A DNA stretch of 64,000 bases from Mucilaginibacter lappiensis (GCF_900155965.1 NZ_FTMG01000002.1:558001-622000); one strand, 5' to 3'; shown: positions 25,563-34,852, counted from the stretch's first letter. Notes: a model not told the origin generated them from the letters alone. Translations and numbers: made by a program.

Positions 25563-27467
25563 ATGAAAAAATTATCCTTATTGCTTTGCTGTTGCCTTGT
25601 GCAAGCACTATCGTTTGGTCAGGTTGCCCAAAGCGGCTTATCCATTATCCCCGAACCGGTAAAAACAACACGTTTGGCGGGCCAGTTCCTGCTGCCCAAA
25701 AGTGTTATTGTGGAGGCAGGCAGCCAACCCGAACTGGCGCCGGTAACCAGCTATCTGAAAAAGAAGCTATCTACCGCGCCGGGTTCGTCTGTTATTGTCA
25801 AAAGCGTAGCTCCAACGGCCTCTATCAGGCTTGTCCTCAATAAAACTACCGATGCGGCGATAGGTACCGAAGGATATACCCTTTCGGTAAAAGCAAAAAA
25901 AATTGTGATCAGGGCTAACGATGCGGCGGGCTTGTTTTATGGTGTGCAAACGCTGATGCAATTATTGCCTGCTGATATTGAAAGCGCGCAGCTGGTGAAA
26001 AATGTGAAATGGACCGTGCCTTGTGTGGAAATTACCGATTACCCACGCTTTGCCTGGAGAGGATTAATGTTTGATGTGGCGCGTCACTTTTTTACTAAAG
26101 CAGAGGTAAAACAATATATAGATGCCATGGTGAAATACAAACTGAACCTGTTGCACCTGCACTTAACTGATGATGAAGGCTGGCGCGTAGAGATCAAGAG
26201 CTTACCCAAGCTAACTTCGGTTGGTGCTTATAACGTTAAAAAAGTAGGCCAGTTTGGTACATTTACTCCTCCGGCAGCTAATGAGCCACGCACTTATGGT
26301 GGCTTTTACACCCAGGATGATATCCGGGAACTGGTACAATACGCCAAAGACCGCTTTGTGAATATATTACCGGAGATAGATGTACCGGGGCATAGCCTTG
26401 CCGCTGTAGTGGCTTACCCGGAGTTGTCGTGCACGCCGGGTGCCGATAAATATGTGGTTAATTCCGGCGAACCGTTTATGAACTGGGATGGCCCGCATAA
26501 TACGGCTATTGTGGATAATACCCTTTGCCCGGCTAACGAAAATGTATATACCTTTTTAGATAAAGTAGTGACCGAAGTGGCACAGCTGTTCCCGTTTGCT
26601 TATATACATATGGGAGGCGATGAATGCGCCAAAAACTTCTGGGAACAAAGCGATGCTATTAAAGCCCTTATGGTCAAAGAAGGATTGAAAACGCAACAGG
26701 AGGTACAGAGCTATTTTGAGAAACGTTTGGAAAAAATAGTAGAATCAAAAGGTAAAAAGTTCATGGGCTGGGACGAGATTATTGAAGGGGGCCTTGGTCC
26801 AAATGCTGCGGTAATGAGCTGGCGAGGAATTAAAGGCGGTATTGAAGCGGCCAAACAAGGTCATGAAGTAGTAATGAGCCCAACCACTTTTACCTACCTC
26901 GATTACATGCAAAGTGATCGGGTGAATGAAACCCATATTTATGCTTCCTTACGCCTGAGCAAATCGTACGAGTTTGAACCGGTTCCTGATAGTGTTGATG
27001 CCAAACTGATCAAAGGCGGCCAGGGTAATTTATGGACGGAACAGGTATATAACATACGTCAGGCCGAATACATGACCTGGCCAAGGGGTATGGCCATAGC
27101 CGAGTCGGTATGGTCGCCAAAGGAAAAGAAAAGCTGGCCTTATTTTTTTGGCAAGGTAGAGAAACAGTTCGATCGTTTTAACGCTGCCGAAACCAAGTAC
27201 GCGCCAAGCGCTTATGATCCTTCATTCAACGCTATACGCAATGCTGATGGCACGCTAAAGATAACGCTGACCAATGAGGTGGATGGTTTGGATACTTATT
27301 ACAGTTTTGATAATTCGTTCCCCGATAATTTCTATCCAAAATATACCCAACCCATTGATGCACCCAAGGATGCAACGACGCTAAGGGTGATCACTTACAG
27401 AGGCAAAAAACCGATAGGTCGGATGGTTACGATGCCACTGTCTGAATTGAGTAGCAGGATTAAATAA
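25563..27467 (+). CDS. Beta-N-acetylhexosaminidase, GH20
   Basis: 634 residues with a Sec signal peptide (MKKLSLLLCCCLVQALSFGQ). A GH20b N-terminal domain (about 25-150) precedes the catalytic TIM barrel, which begins YPRFAWRGLMFDVARHFF. The catalytic pair Asp343-Glu344 lies in HMGGDECAKNFW; HLHLTDDEGWR and LPEIDVPGHS are further family motifs. A short C-terminal beta-domain follows. The enzyme releases terminal GlcNAc or GalNAc from chitin-derived oligosaccharides or glycoproteins by substrate-assisted catalysis, presumably in the periplasm. The neighbouring divergent Tat-exported oxidoreductase could act on the released sugar. It is followed by a very strong terminator. Confidence 0.96.
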   Translation: MKKLSLLLCCCLVQALSFGQVAQSGLSIIPEPVKTTRLAGQFLLPKSVIVEAGSQPELAPVTSYLKKKLSTAPGSSVIVKSVAPTASIRLVLNKTTDAAIGTEGYTLSVKAKKIVIRANDAAGLFYGVQTLMQLLPADIESAQLVKNVKWTVPCVEITDYPRFAWRGLMFDVARHFFTKAEVKQYIDAMVKYKLNLLHLHLTDDEGWRVEIKSLPKLTSVGAYNVKKVGQFGTFTPPAANEPRTYGGFYTQDDIRELVQYAKDRFVNILPEIDVPGHSLAAVVAYPELSCTPGADKYVVNSGEPFMNWDGPHNTAIVDNTLCPANENVYTFLDKVVTEVAQLFPFAYIHMGGDECAKNFWEQSDAIKALMVKEGLKTQQEVQSYFEKRLEKIVESKGKKFMGWDEIIEGGLGPNAAVMSWRGIKGGIEAAKQGHEVVMSPTTFTYLDYMQSDRVNETHIYASLRLSKSYEFEPVPDSVDAKLIKGGQGNLWTEQVYNIRQAEYMTWPRGMAIAESVWSPKEKKSWPYFFGKVEKQFDRFNAAETKYAPSAYDPSFNAIRNADGTLKITLTNEVDGLDTYYSFDNSFPDNFYPKYTQPIDAPKDATTLRVITYRGKKPIGRMVTMPLSELSSRIK

Positions 27468-27479
27468 ATAATAGTTCCT

Positions 27480-27533
27480 CCCTAAAATAAAAAAGCCCGG
27501 AAGGCTTACCTGCTGGGCTTTTTTATTTTAGGG
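27480..27533. terminator. Strong intrinsic terminator with perfect 19-bp arms
   Basis: Arms 27480-27498 and 27515-27533 are exact complements, with core AAAAAAGCCC and GGGCTTTTTT. The loop is 16 bases. It lies 12 bases after the GH20 stop codon and before the convergent aminopeptidase gene. Confidence 0.9.
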
Positions 27534-27537
27534 TCCT

Positions 27538-27630
27538 TTGTCATTCTGAACGGAGTGAAGAATCTTCTTCATCACACAGATTGGTCTGCTCGGCTCTCGA
27601 AGAAGATCCTTCGTTCCTCAGGATGACAAC
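27538..27630. repeat. Family C inverted repeat (TTGTCATTCTGA word)
   Basis: Left arm TTGTCATTCTGAACGGAGTG and on to CTTCTTC; right arm GAAGAAGATCCTTCG to AGGATGACAA. The arms are complementary with small gaps. Other copies are at 40581-40662, 40683-40755 and 43717-43798. It sits between two convergent genes next to a terminator. Confidence 0.8.
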
Positions 27631-27682
27631 CTTTCTTTTTATAGTGTTACGTCAATGACGTGATTTTATGGATCAAGCTTTT

Positions 27683-29314
27683 TTACTTCAACTCCGGAAA
27701 ATTAGCATTATCAAAAATGCTTTTTTCGGCCGCCATTTTTTCTACATCCTGCCATTTACGGGGGGCATCTATGGATAAAATAGTGCAGCCGTTTTTGCCT
27801 ATCAGCACGTCGTCCTCAATACGCACACCAATGTTCCACCATTTTTTGTCGCAAGGGCTACCAGCTGGTATATAAATGCCTGGCTCAACGGTAATGACCA
27901 TGTTGGCCATGAGGTTGCCGTTATATGCACCCTTATCATGCACATCAAGGCCCAAATGGTGCGAGCATCCATGCGGATAATATTTTTTAACCTCTGAGGC
28001 GTTTTTGATAAGTCCCAGTTTGATTAAACCGGCGGCAAGTACTTCGGTCGCCTTTTGCTCCACACTGGCATAAACTACGCCTTCTTTGCATAATTTAAAG
28101 ATCTCTTCCTGCGCATCGTATACCAATTGATAAATGACGCGTTGCTCATCGGTAAACTTTCCGTTGGCAGGCACGGTGCGGGTTACATCGGCCGAGTAGC
28201 CATGATATTCGGCGCCAACATCCATCAGCGTAAGCTGATTATTCAGTTTGGTGGCGTTGTTTTCTTCATAATGTAAAATGCAGGCATTGGCGCCGGCGCC
28301 CACTATTGGCGGATATCCCTCGTCTTCGGCGCCATATTTTTTGTGCACATACATGAAAATACCTTCCAGTTCTCTTTCAGACATACTGGGTTTTATAGCC
28401 CGCATGATCTCGGCATGGGCAAGGCTGGAGATCTGTACAGATTTTTTTAACAGCTCCAATTCTTCGGGTGTTTTTATGCCGCGCAGGGTGTTGGTATATT
28501 CAGCATAGCTTGATATACCCCCAAAGCCGGTGCTGATCTTTGTTTTTACATCAGCCAGGGTTGCAGAATCGGGCTTATTGACCAGTTCCTGTATAATGGG
28601 ACTATTTTTATAGGCTTCTTTATTCAACTTAGGTTTAAGGTAAGCCGTTACGAGACGATTTAGGTTTGCCGGACTGGCATATTTACCAATCAGCGTCAGG
28701 TCGTACAGTAATTGTTGATCTACATGGGGTATGGAGGCTTTGGTTTTAAATGTGCTGATCAGGTTCCTTAGCTCACCGGCTGAACCATCGCCGGTGACAT
28801 CCTCAGGGGGACTATCATAAAATACAGCGCTGAATTTTTTAAAATCTATCGGAAAATCAAGAAAAGCTTCGCTGTTATAAACGCGTTTAAAGCCTAGCTG
28901 GCTCTTCACGCCTTCAACGCCCAGCCTTTTACCGGTCACCTGTTCGCGCAGTGGATCACGATGACGCACAAAGAATAACTCATTATAGCTGCTATCGCCA
29001 TCGGCTTGCATATCCTTAAATATCAACAGTGCCGCATTAGGTTCTTTGTATCCCGAAAAATAATAAAGATCGGGGTTGGCATGATAAACATAATTTACAT
29101 CGTTTGAAAAAAGCTGATCCGGATATGAAAATATCACGGTTACTGAGTTGGCAGGCATCAAATCCCGCAGGGCCTGTCGCCGCCCGGCATGGAACTCTTT
29201 GCTCAAATAATCGGTTGGTACATTTTCGGTTTTACTGGTTGTTTGTGAAAAAACCTGGAGAGTGCCGAGGCACACGGTGCCCGCGACAAAAATTAATTTT
29301 TGAATGAATTTCAT
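27683..29314 (-). CDS. Aminopeptidase P family (Xaa-Pro) metallopeptidase, secreted
   Basis: From ATG 29314 (MKFIQKLIFVAGTVCLGTLQ) the protein has 543 residues with a signal peptide. The frame is open further upstream to 29419, but that stretch crosses a repeat and is not protein-like. An N-terminal creatinase-like domain is followed by the pita-bread domain with the dinuclear metal ligands: Asp in LMDVGAEYHGYSADVTR (two ligands), His in HHLGLDVHD, Glu in VEPGIYIP and Glu in IEDDVLI. Family members cleave the first residue from peptides with proline at position two. A periplasmic role in peptide catabolism is inferred. It is transcribed alone. Confidence 0.93.
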   Translation of the reverse strand: MKFIQKLIFVAGTVCLGTLQVFSQTTSKTENVPTDYLSKEFHAGRRQALRDLMPANSVTVIFSYPDQLFSNDVNYVYHANPDLYYFSGYKEPNAALLIFKDMQADGDSSYNELFFVRHRDPLREQVTGKRLGVEGVKSQLGFKRVYNSEAFLDFPIDFKKFSAVFYDSPPEDVTGDGSAGELRNLISTFKTKASIPHVDQQLLYDLTLIGKYASPANLNRLVTAYLKPKLNKEAYKNSPIIQELVNKPDSATLADVKTKISTGFGGISSYAEYTNTLRGIKTPEELELLKKSVQISSLAHAEIMRAIKPSMSERELEGIFMYVHKKYGAEDEGYPPIVGAGANACILHYEENNATKLNNQLTLMDVGAEYHGYSADVTRTVPANGKFTDEQRVIYQLVYDAQEEIFKLCKEGVVYASVEQKATEVLAAGLIKLGLIKNASEVKKYYPHGCSHHLGLDVHDKGAYNGNLMANMVITVEPGIYIPAGSPCDKKWWNIGVRIEDDVLIGKNGCTILSIDAPRKWQDVEKMAAEKSIFDNANFPELK

Positions 29315-29705
29315 AATTGATGTGGTAGGGATGACCGAATATACAAAAAAGAGATATAGTAAAAAGAAAAATAGGTAGCACCACAAAAAAGAGGCTGTAT
29401 CATCAATCAACTTGACCACCCTTGATGGCGTGTTACCTATGAATTGAAATTTAGCCGATAATATTTATACAAATTGGGTTTACATGTTTTTCGGAGAAAA
29501 ACTAACAATTACTTGATAGTCAACTATTTAAATCAATGTTAACTATAAAGAGTGTAAACCATGTAAACCCACTTTTTGTTAATGGAGTCAATCCAACTCA
29601 ATACTATACATCGCTTAAGTATCTGAATAGGTCAAAAAAAAAGAGGCCGATCATGATTTATGATACGGCCTCTTTTTTTTTAAAGTCTTTTGAAAAGATC
29701 GGTTA
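29315..29705. other. Intergenic region with two inverted repeats
   Basis: It contains a half-hairpin copy at 29387-29411 (AAAAAAGAGGCTGTATCATC and on) that matches one arm of the terminator at 29634-29680. A 12-bp perfect inverted repeat TGGGTTTACATG (29475-29486) and CATGTAAACCCA (29560-29571) lies 73 bases apart. No protein gene is supported. Confidence 0.55.
29634..29680. terminator. Strong bidirectional terminator
   Basis: AAAAAAAAGAGGCCG and CGGCCTCTTTTTTTT pair, and the inner ATCAT and ATGAT pair, with one bulged A. It has T-tracts on both strands. It lies 26 bases downstream of the S8 protease stop codon (minus strand). Confidence 0.9.
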
Positions 29706-31361
29706 TCAATTAGCCCGTTCGCCTTTTGTTTTTGATGCTATCTGCAGGGCTTTGTAGGCATTTACAATACCGCCGGTTTTGCTCAGAGAAGCAAAATCAA
29801 CCTTGATGGTTTTGCTGCCTGGTCTCAATACCATAGTCCCAGTTAAAGGCGTGGCCGATTGCAGGATGATCTGTTTCAGCTGCCTGGCGCTTAGGGTTGG
29901 ATAATATTCCAACAGTAAAGCCGCCACACCGGCCGTTATCGGTGATGAGAAACTGGTGCCATCCTCGGTCATAAATTCGGCATCGGTATCAACTGTAGTT
30001 ACTTTAACACCCGGGGCAAATACATCTACATTCTTTTTGCCATAGTTAGAGAAATCACCGGCCAGGTGTTCGCCCAATTTAGGGCCCGATGCACCAACAT
30101 TGATCACGTTATCAGCATCGGTTGACGAACCATCTAAAAAAGTATCATTCGGATAATCTGGAACAACGTCCACATCCTGACTGTCGTTACCTGCCGCTTG
30201 TACCAGTAACACATCTTTTGATGCTGCGTATTTAAAAGCTTCGTCGAGCCATTCTTTGTGTGGTGATATCTTTTTACCAAAGCTCATGTTAATGATGCGG
30301 GCGCCGTTATCAACCGCGTAACGGATGGCATTGGCTATATCTTTATCGTATTCATCACCGTTGGGCACAGCCTTTATAGCCATAATGCGCACATTATCGG
30401 CAACGCCATTGATGCCATAGCCATTGTTGCGGATAGCCCCGATCAAGCCGGCTACACCGGTACCGTGTGAGGCATCTGAAAACTTAAGCAGATTGTTGCC
30501 ATAAGGCTTTTGATCCATGCTATCTACATTGTCGCCAACGATGCGTTTACGCGCTTCCAGATCTGGCGACAGGTCATTATTTAACTTAGCCAGGTACTCG
30601 CTCAGATCTTTGATAATGGCGGCATTAGTTTTATTGCTGCCCTCCTGCGAGAAAATAGAATCCCAAACATATTTGCTTTGTGTAAGGGTATCATTAGCCA
30701 GTTTAAGTTTTACCAGGTCGGCTTGTTTAAAAGTGCCATTGGCTGGCAGGCTAAGCCCTCTTTTGATATAACCGCTGGTTACCATCAGCGCATTCATGAT
30801 AGGTTGCAGCTGCTCTGTTTCGGTGCGTGATTTGGTAACCGTGCTATCATAAGTAGTTTTTACACGTTTCCAATAGGCGTACTGTTTTTTGTCAACCGCG
30901 TTGGTATCGGTGATGTTTTCAAATTTACCTTTCAGCTTATTATATTCACGAACCTCCTCGGTGGTTTCATTAAAATCAGCTTTGCCATCGGGGCCGCCCA
31001 AAAAATTCCAGCCGTGTATATCATCCACATAACCATTGTGGTCATCGTCGATACCGTTGCCGGGAATTTCCTTGGTATTGGTCCAAAGGATACTTTTCAG
31101 GTCTTTTTGTAAGGTATCAATACCACTATCAATGGTAGCTACTACCACAGGCTTGCTTTTTTTGCCCTGCAAAAAAATGTAAGCGGGTTTAAGGCTGATG
31201 CCATAAAAACCGTTTTCTTTCAGATCCAGCAGCTGCCAGCCTTTTGGGGGCTCTGGCTCTGGTTTGGGAAGTACTTGTGCAGAAGTTGTTTGACTTAATG
31301 TTATTGCAGTTAATAAGGTGGCGCCGGTGATTAATAGTTTGTGGTAATTGAACATGTACAA
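29706..31361 (-). CDS. Subtilisin-like S8 family serine peptidase, secreted
   Basis: 551 residues with a signal peptide (to about AQ at residue 29). The catalytic triad is Asp78 (ATIDSGID), His299 (ASHGTGVAG) and Ser460 (EDGTSFSSP), with oxyanion Asn382 (AAGND). Asp and His are about 220 residues apart, far more than in subtilisin, because of a charged insertion (roughly 125-285) with a DDDHNGYVDDIHGW calcium-loop-like stretch before it. Such insertions are frequent in Bacteroidota S8 proteases. It has no T9SS C-terminal sorting domain, so a periplasmic or outer-membrane location is more likely than secretion. The start at 31361 follows a TAATTTTTG stretch and a family D repeat. Confidence 0.94.
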   Translation of the reverse strand: MYMFNYHKLLITGATLLTAITLSQTTSAQVLPKPEPEPPKGWQLLDLKENGFYGISLKPAYIFLQGKKSKPVVVATIDSGIDTLQKDLKSILWTNTKEIPGNGIDDDHNGYVDDIHGWNFLGGPDGKADFNETTEEVREYNKLKGKFENITDTNAVDKKQYAYWKRVKTTYDSTVTKSRTETEQLQPIMNALMVTSGYIKRGLSLPANGTFKQADLVKLKLANDTLTQSKYVWDSIFSQEGSNKTNAAIIKDLSEYLAKLNNDLSPDLEARKRIVGDNVDSMDQKPYGNNLLKFSDASHGTGVAGLIGAIRNNGYGINGVADNVRIMAIKAVPNGDEYDKDIANAIRYAVDNGARIINMSFGKKISPHKEWLDEAFKYAASKDVLLVQAAGNDSQDVDVVPDYPNDTFLDGSSTDADNVINVGASGPKLGEHLAGDFSNYGKKNVDVFAPGVKVTTVDTDAEFMTEDGTSFSSPITAGVAALLLEYYPTLSARQLKQIILQSATPLTGTMVLRPGSKTIKVDFASLSKTGGIVNAYKALQIASKTKGERAN

Positions 31362-31386
31362 AAATTAGAAAATAAAAAAATAATTT

Positions 31387-31472
31387 GGGGCCCTCTAAAT
31401 CTCCCCCGGTAGGGGAGACTTTAATTTTGCCTTTTTAAAGCCCTCCCTGCCGGGAGGGTTTGGGTGGGGCTC
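31387..31472. repeat. Family D GC-rich repeat
   Basis: 31391-31424 is identical over 34 bases to 46223-46256 (CCCTCTAAATCTCCCCCGGT and on). The second block (CCCTCCCTGCCGGGAGGG to GGGTGGGGCTCTT) reaches the stop codon of the aldehyde dehydrogenase at 31473. Both blocks contain self-complementary cores. Confidence 0.85.
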
Positions 31473-33014
31473 TTAAAGGTCGAATTTAATCCCTTGTGCT
31501 AATGGCAACGTTTTTGAGTAATTAATAGTATTTGTTTGGCGCCTCATGTAAACTTTCCAGGCATCGGATCCGGATTCGCGACCGCCGCCGGTTTCTTTTT
31601 CACCGCCAAACGCGCCGCCTATTTCTGCACCTGATGTACCGATGTTTACATTAGCTATACCACAGTCAGAACCAGCATAGGATAAAAATTGTTCTGCCTC
31701 GCGCAAATTATTAGTCATAATAGCCGATGATAAACCCTGCGGAACACCGTTCTGCAAATCAATGGCTTCTTCAAGCGTACTGTATTTTATCAAATAAAGT
31801 ATAGGTGCAAAGGTTTCGTGCTGCACTATTTTAAAGTGATTTTCCACCTCGGCTATACACGGTTTTACGTAACAACCCGATGAATAGTTGTCGCCTTCCA
31901 GCTTACCGCCTTCCACTACAAATTTGCCGCCTTCAGCTTTGCATTTTTCTATAGAGTCCAGGTACAAGTTCACCGCGTCGTGATCAATCAGCGGGCCCAT
32001 GTGGTTATACTCATCCAATGGGTTACCAATGCGGATCTGCTTATATGCATTCACCAGCTTTTTTTTGAAAGCGTCATAAACACTTTCGTGGATGATTAAC
32101 CTGCGGGTGCTGGTGCAACGCTGACCGGCAGTGCCTACCGCGCCAAATACCGCGCCGATGAGCGACATGTCCAGATCTGCATTTTCGCTGATGATGATAG
32201 CATTGTTGCCACCCAGTTCCAGTAAGCTTGTGCCCAAACGTGCACCTACAGCCGCGCTAACCGCCTTACCCATGCGGGTTGAACCGGTGGCTGATATTAA
32301 GGGCACACGGGTATCGGCCGCCATCAGTTCGCCAATGTTACGGTCGCCAATGATGAGGTTGGATACGCCTTCTTCAATATTATTCTTTTTAAATACTTCC
32401 TGGGCAATATGTTGACAGGCAATGGCGGTCAGCGGTGTTTTTTCTGATGGTTTCCAGATACAAACATCGCCGCACACCCAGGCCAGCAGGGAATTCCAGC
32501 TCCAAACCGCTACCGGGAAGTTAAATGCCGAAATAATACCCACAATGCCCAGTGGATGGTATTGCTCGTACATGCGGTGGTTGGCCCTTTCAGAGTGCAT
32601 GGTTAATCCATACAGCTGGCGACTCAGGCCGACGGCAAAATCGGCAATATCGATCATCTCCTGAACCTCGCCCAGGCCTTCCTGCAGGCTTTTGCCCATC
32701 TCGTAGGATACCAGGCTACCCAGGTCGTGTTTGTGAGCGCGTAAAGCCTCGCCTATCTGGCGTACGATCTCGCCGCGTTTTGGAGCCGGGGTATTGCGCC
32801 AGGTTTTAAAAGCTTTGGCGGCTTGTTCTACCACCTGGTTATAATCACCTTCGGAAGCAAATTTTACCGAAGCTATTTTTTTGCCGTCAACCGGCGATAT
32901 GATATCTTTTATGGTAGCGCCAGCGCTGCTGCCCCAGTGGTTTCCTGTACTAAAAGCATCATTAATATCGTTTATATGTAAACGTTTTAGAATGTCTGAA
33001 ATATCGAGGTTCAT
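31473..33014 (-). CDS. Aldehyde dehydrogenase, ALDH7 (aminoadipate semialdehyde dehydrogenase-like)
   Basis: The start at ATG 33014 (MNLDISDILKRL) is chosen over an upstream ATG at 33068 because a -7 box lies between them; the product has 513 residues. NAD-binding and catalytic elements are present: FNFPVAVWSWN, GSTRMGKAV, the general-base Glu in LLELGGNNA, and the nucleophile Cys in GTAGQRCTSTRRL. The closing segment GGAFGGEKETGGGRESGSDAW resembles antiquitin (ALDH7), which oxidises alpha-aminoadipate semialdehyde in lysine breakdown. No other lysine catabolism gene is in the window. The enzyme is cytosolic. Upstream is the divergent TPR gene. Confidence 0.93.
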   Translation of the reverse strand: MNLDISDILKRLHINDINDAFSTGNHWGSSAGATIKDIISPVDGKKIASVKFASEGDYNQVVEQAAKAFKTWRNTPAPKRGEIVRQIGEALRAHKHDLGSLVSYEMGKSLQEGLGEVQEMIDIADFAVGLSRQLYGLTMHSERANHRMYEQYHPLGIVGIISAFNFPVAVWSWNSLLAWVCGDVCIWKPSEKTPLTAIACQHIAQEVFKKNNIEEGVSNLIIGDRNIGELMAADTRVPLISATGSTRMGKAVSAAVGARLGTSLLELGGNNAIIISENADLDMSLIGAVFGAVGTAGQRCTSTRRLIIHESVYDAFKKKLVNAYKQIRIGNPLDEYNHMGPLIDHDAVNLYLDSIEKCKAEGGKFVVEGGKLEGDNYSSGCYVKPCIAEVENHFKIVQHETFAPILYLIKYSTLEEAIDLQNGVPQGLSSAIMTNNLREAEQFLSYAGSDCGIANVNIGTSGAEIGGAFGGEKETGGGRESGSDAWKVYMRRQTNTINYSKTLPLAQGIKFDL

Positions 33015-33029
33015 AATTGTTACTTTTGT

Positions 33030-33037
33030 CAAAGGTA
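33030..33037 (-). promoter_or_regulatory. -7 box for the aldehyde dehydrogenase gene
   Basis: The minus strand reads TACCTTTG, an exact TAnnTTTG match, 15 bases before the ATG at 33014. It supports that start. A -33 element is not clear. Confidence 0.55.
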
Positions 33038-33253
33038 AAAATCTTAAGGCAATTTTTAGTTTCCCCACTTTTGGCTCGTGAATTGATTGTCGTTAATTAT
33101 CAATACTTTGCAAGCAAATCATGTTGAAAATGTGCGAATGTTGAAAACTAAATTGTTTATTGGAGGCTTACTTGTTGTAATTTGAACTCAATAAGTCTTT
33201 ACGAAGCAATAACAATTGTTAACCTAAAGCGGATGTTCTGCAAACAAAATTGA

Positions 33254-34657
33254 ATGGAAGAAGAATTTGAATTTGGTTTTACCGAAGATCCAAAGTTTTC
33301 GGTAGAACGGTACGAGGAGATGATCCGTAATCACGACCAGTACTTTTTTGATGCCCAGGCGTTTGAGAACATTATCGACTACTACATCGAGAAAAATGAT
33401 CCGGCCAAGGCGCTGCAAGTAGCAGAATACGCGCGTAACCAACACCCTTTTGCTGCAGTTTTTTTAATTAAACAGGCACAATTACTGGTAGTTACCAACA
33501 AAGTGACCGAGGCATTTGCGGCTTTGGAAAAAGCGGCCATGCTGGAGGCTTCTGATGCGGATATTTATATTATCCGCGGCAACCTGTACGAAAGTATGGA
33601 GCGCTATGGCGAAGCCCTGGAAAATTATGAAAAAGCGTTGGGCCTGGCTGAGGAGACCGACGAGATCCTGCTGCATATTGCTTACGTGTACCAAAACATG
33701 GGCGATTATGACACGGCCATAACCTATCTTAAGCTTTGCCTTAAGCAGAATATGGAGAACCAGGATGCCCTTTACGAACTGGCTTTTTGCTACGATGTAA
33801 TGGACAACCAGCAGGAGAGCGTACAGTTTTATCAGCAGTATATTGATAACGAGCCTTACAGCTATGCCGCATGGTATAACCTGGGCAACGCCTACACCAA
33901 GCTGAGCTTGTTTGAAAAAGCTATTGACGCGTATGATTATGCCATACTGATCAAAGACAGCTTTGCATCGGCCTACTTTAACAAGGGTAATGCCCTGGTT
34001 AACCTGGAAAAATATGCCGAAGCTATTGAAGTATACCGCCATACCTTTGAGTACGAGCAGCCTAATGCTGATACTTACTGCGCTATTGGCGAGTGCTACG
34101 AAAAGCTGGAGCAAATGGACGATGCGCGTGCCTTTTATAAAAAATCGGTTAAGATGGACCCTAAGCTGGCCGATGCCTGGTTTGGCATAGGTGTTACGCT
34201 TGATTTTGAGGAGCGCTATTTTGAAGCCCTGCATTTTTATAAAAAAGCGCTCGACCTGGATATCGCCAATGCCGATTATTGGTTTGCCATAGCCGATGCC
34301 GAGTATAAACTAGGCCACATGACCGAAGCCGAGCAGGCTTACGAAAAAGTGGTAGAGCTTAATCCGCTGGATATTGATGCCTGGCTTGACTACTCATCTA
34401 TCTTGTATGAGCAGGAGAGGCTAACCAGCGCTATCGAGATTATATCGGAAGCGATCAAAAATAATCCTGAAGCGGCAGAGCTTTATTACCGTATGGTGGC
34501 TTATTTATTTGCCAAAGGCGAATACAACGAAGCGCTAAACCACCTGGAAATGGCCCTGACCAGCGACCCGGAAAAGCATTATATACTTTTTGATTACCTG
34601 CCGCAATTACAAAAAAACAAAGTGATTGTAGATATTATTAATAAGTATACGAAATAA
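33254..34657 (+). CDS. Tetratricopeptide repeat protein (cytosolic)
   Basis: 467 residues without signal peptide or membrane span, made of about eleven consecutive TPR units of 34 residues (for example AAWYNLGNAYTKLSLFEKAI, ASAYFNKGNALVNLEKYAEA, ADAWFGIGVTLDFEERYFEA). The N-terminal 35 residues are acidic (EEEFEFGFTEDPKF). TPR arrays bind partner proteins, but nothing in the sequence or the neighbours identifies the partner. It diverges from the aldehyde dehydrogenase gene and is followed by a terminator embedded in a family A repeat. Confidence 0.92.
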   Translation: MEEEFEFGFTEDPKFSVERYEEMIRNHDQYFFDAQAFENIIDYYIEKNDPAKALQVAEYARNQHPFAAVFLIKQAQLLVVTNKVTEAFAALEKAAMLEASDADIYIIRGNLYESMERYGEALENYEKALGLAEETDEILLHIAYVYQNMGDYDTAITYLKLCLKQNMENQDALYELAFCYDVMDNQQESVQFYQQYIDNEPYSYAAWYNLGNAYTKLSLFEKAIDAYDYAILIKDSFASAYFNKGNALVNLEKYAEAIEVYRHTFEYEQPNADTYCAIGECYEKLEQMDDARAFYKKSVKMDPKLADAWFGIGVTLDFEERYFEALHFYKKALDLDIANADYWFAIADAEYKLGHMTEAEQAYEKVVELNPLDIDAWLDYSSILYEQERLTSAIEIISEAIKNNPEAAELYYRMVAYLFAKGEYNEALNHLEMALTSDPEKHYILFDYLPQLQKNKVIVDIINKYTK

Positions 34658-34662
34658 GCTTT

Positions 34663-34852
34663 CGGATGTGCGGATTTGCAAATATGCAGATGTGCAAATG
34701 ATAAAGCGGATGATGATTGATGTTTTGATCAATTTTCATCCGCTTTTTTGCATATAAATAAAGTCTTCCTTCTACTATCCTTCCATCCATCATTTGCATA
34801 TCTGTACATTAATTACTCATCTGCACATTCGCACATCGATAACACATCTATC
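34663..34852. repeat. Family A repeat (GATGTGCAAATATGCAGAT word) around a terminator
   Basis: The left arm (34663-34700) repeats CGGATGTGCGGATTTGCAA and AGATGTGCAAATG. The right arm (34791-34842) holds the complement: CATTTGCATATCTGTACA and CATCTGCACATTCGCACATC. Between them is an intrinsic terminator at 34703-34749. Begins six bases after the TPR gene stop codon. Confidence 0.85.
34703..34749 (+). terminator. Intrinsic terminator inside the family A repeat
   Basis: AAAGCGGATG pairs with CATCCGCTTT and, after a three-base mismatch, ATTGAT pairs with ATCAAT. A six-T run follows. It ends the TPR gene transcript. Confidence 0.8.

Noticed and set aside
29315..29419. 35-residue N-terminal extension of the aminopeptidase
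   Set aside because: A standard signal peptide begins at ATG 29314, and the extension crosses a terminator-arm copy.
33482..34234. 250-codon minus-strand frame over the TPR gene
   Set aside because: Antisense shadow; the plus-strand TPR periodicity is unmistakable.
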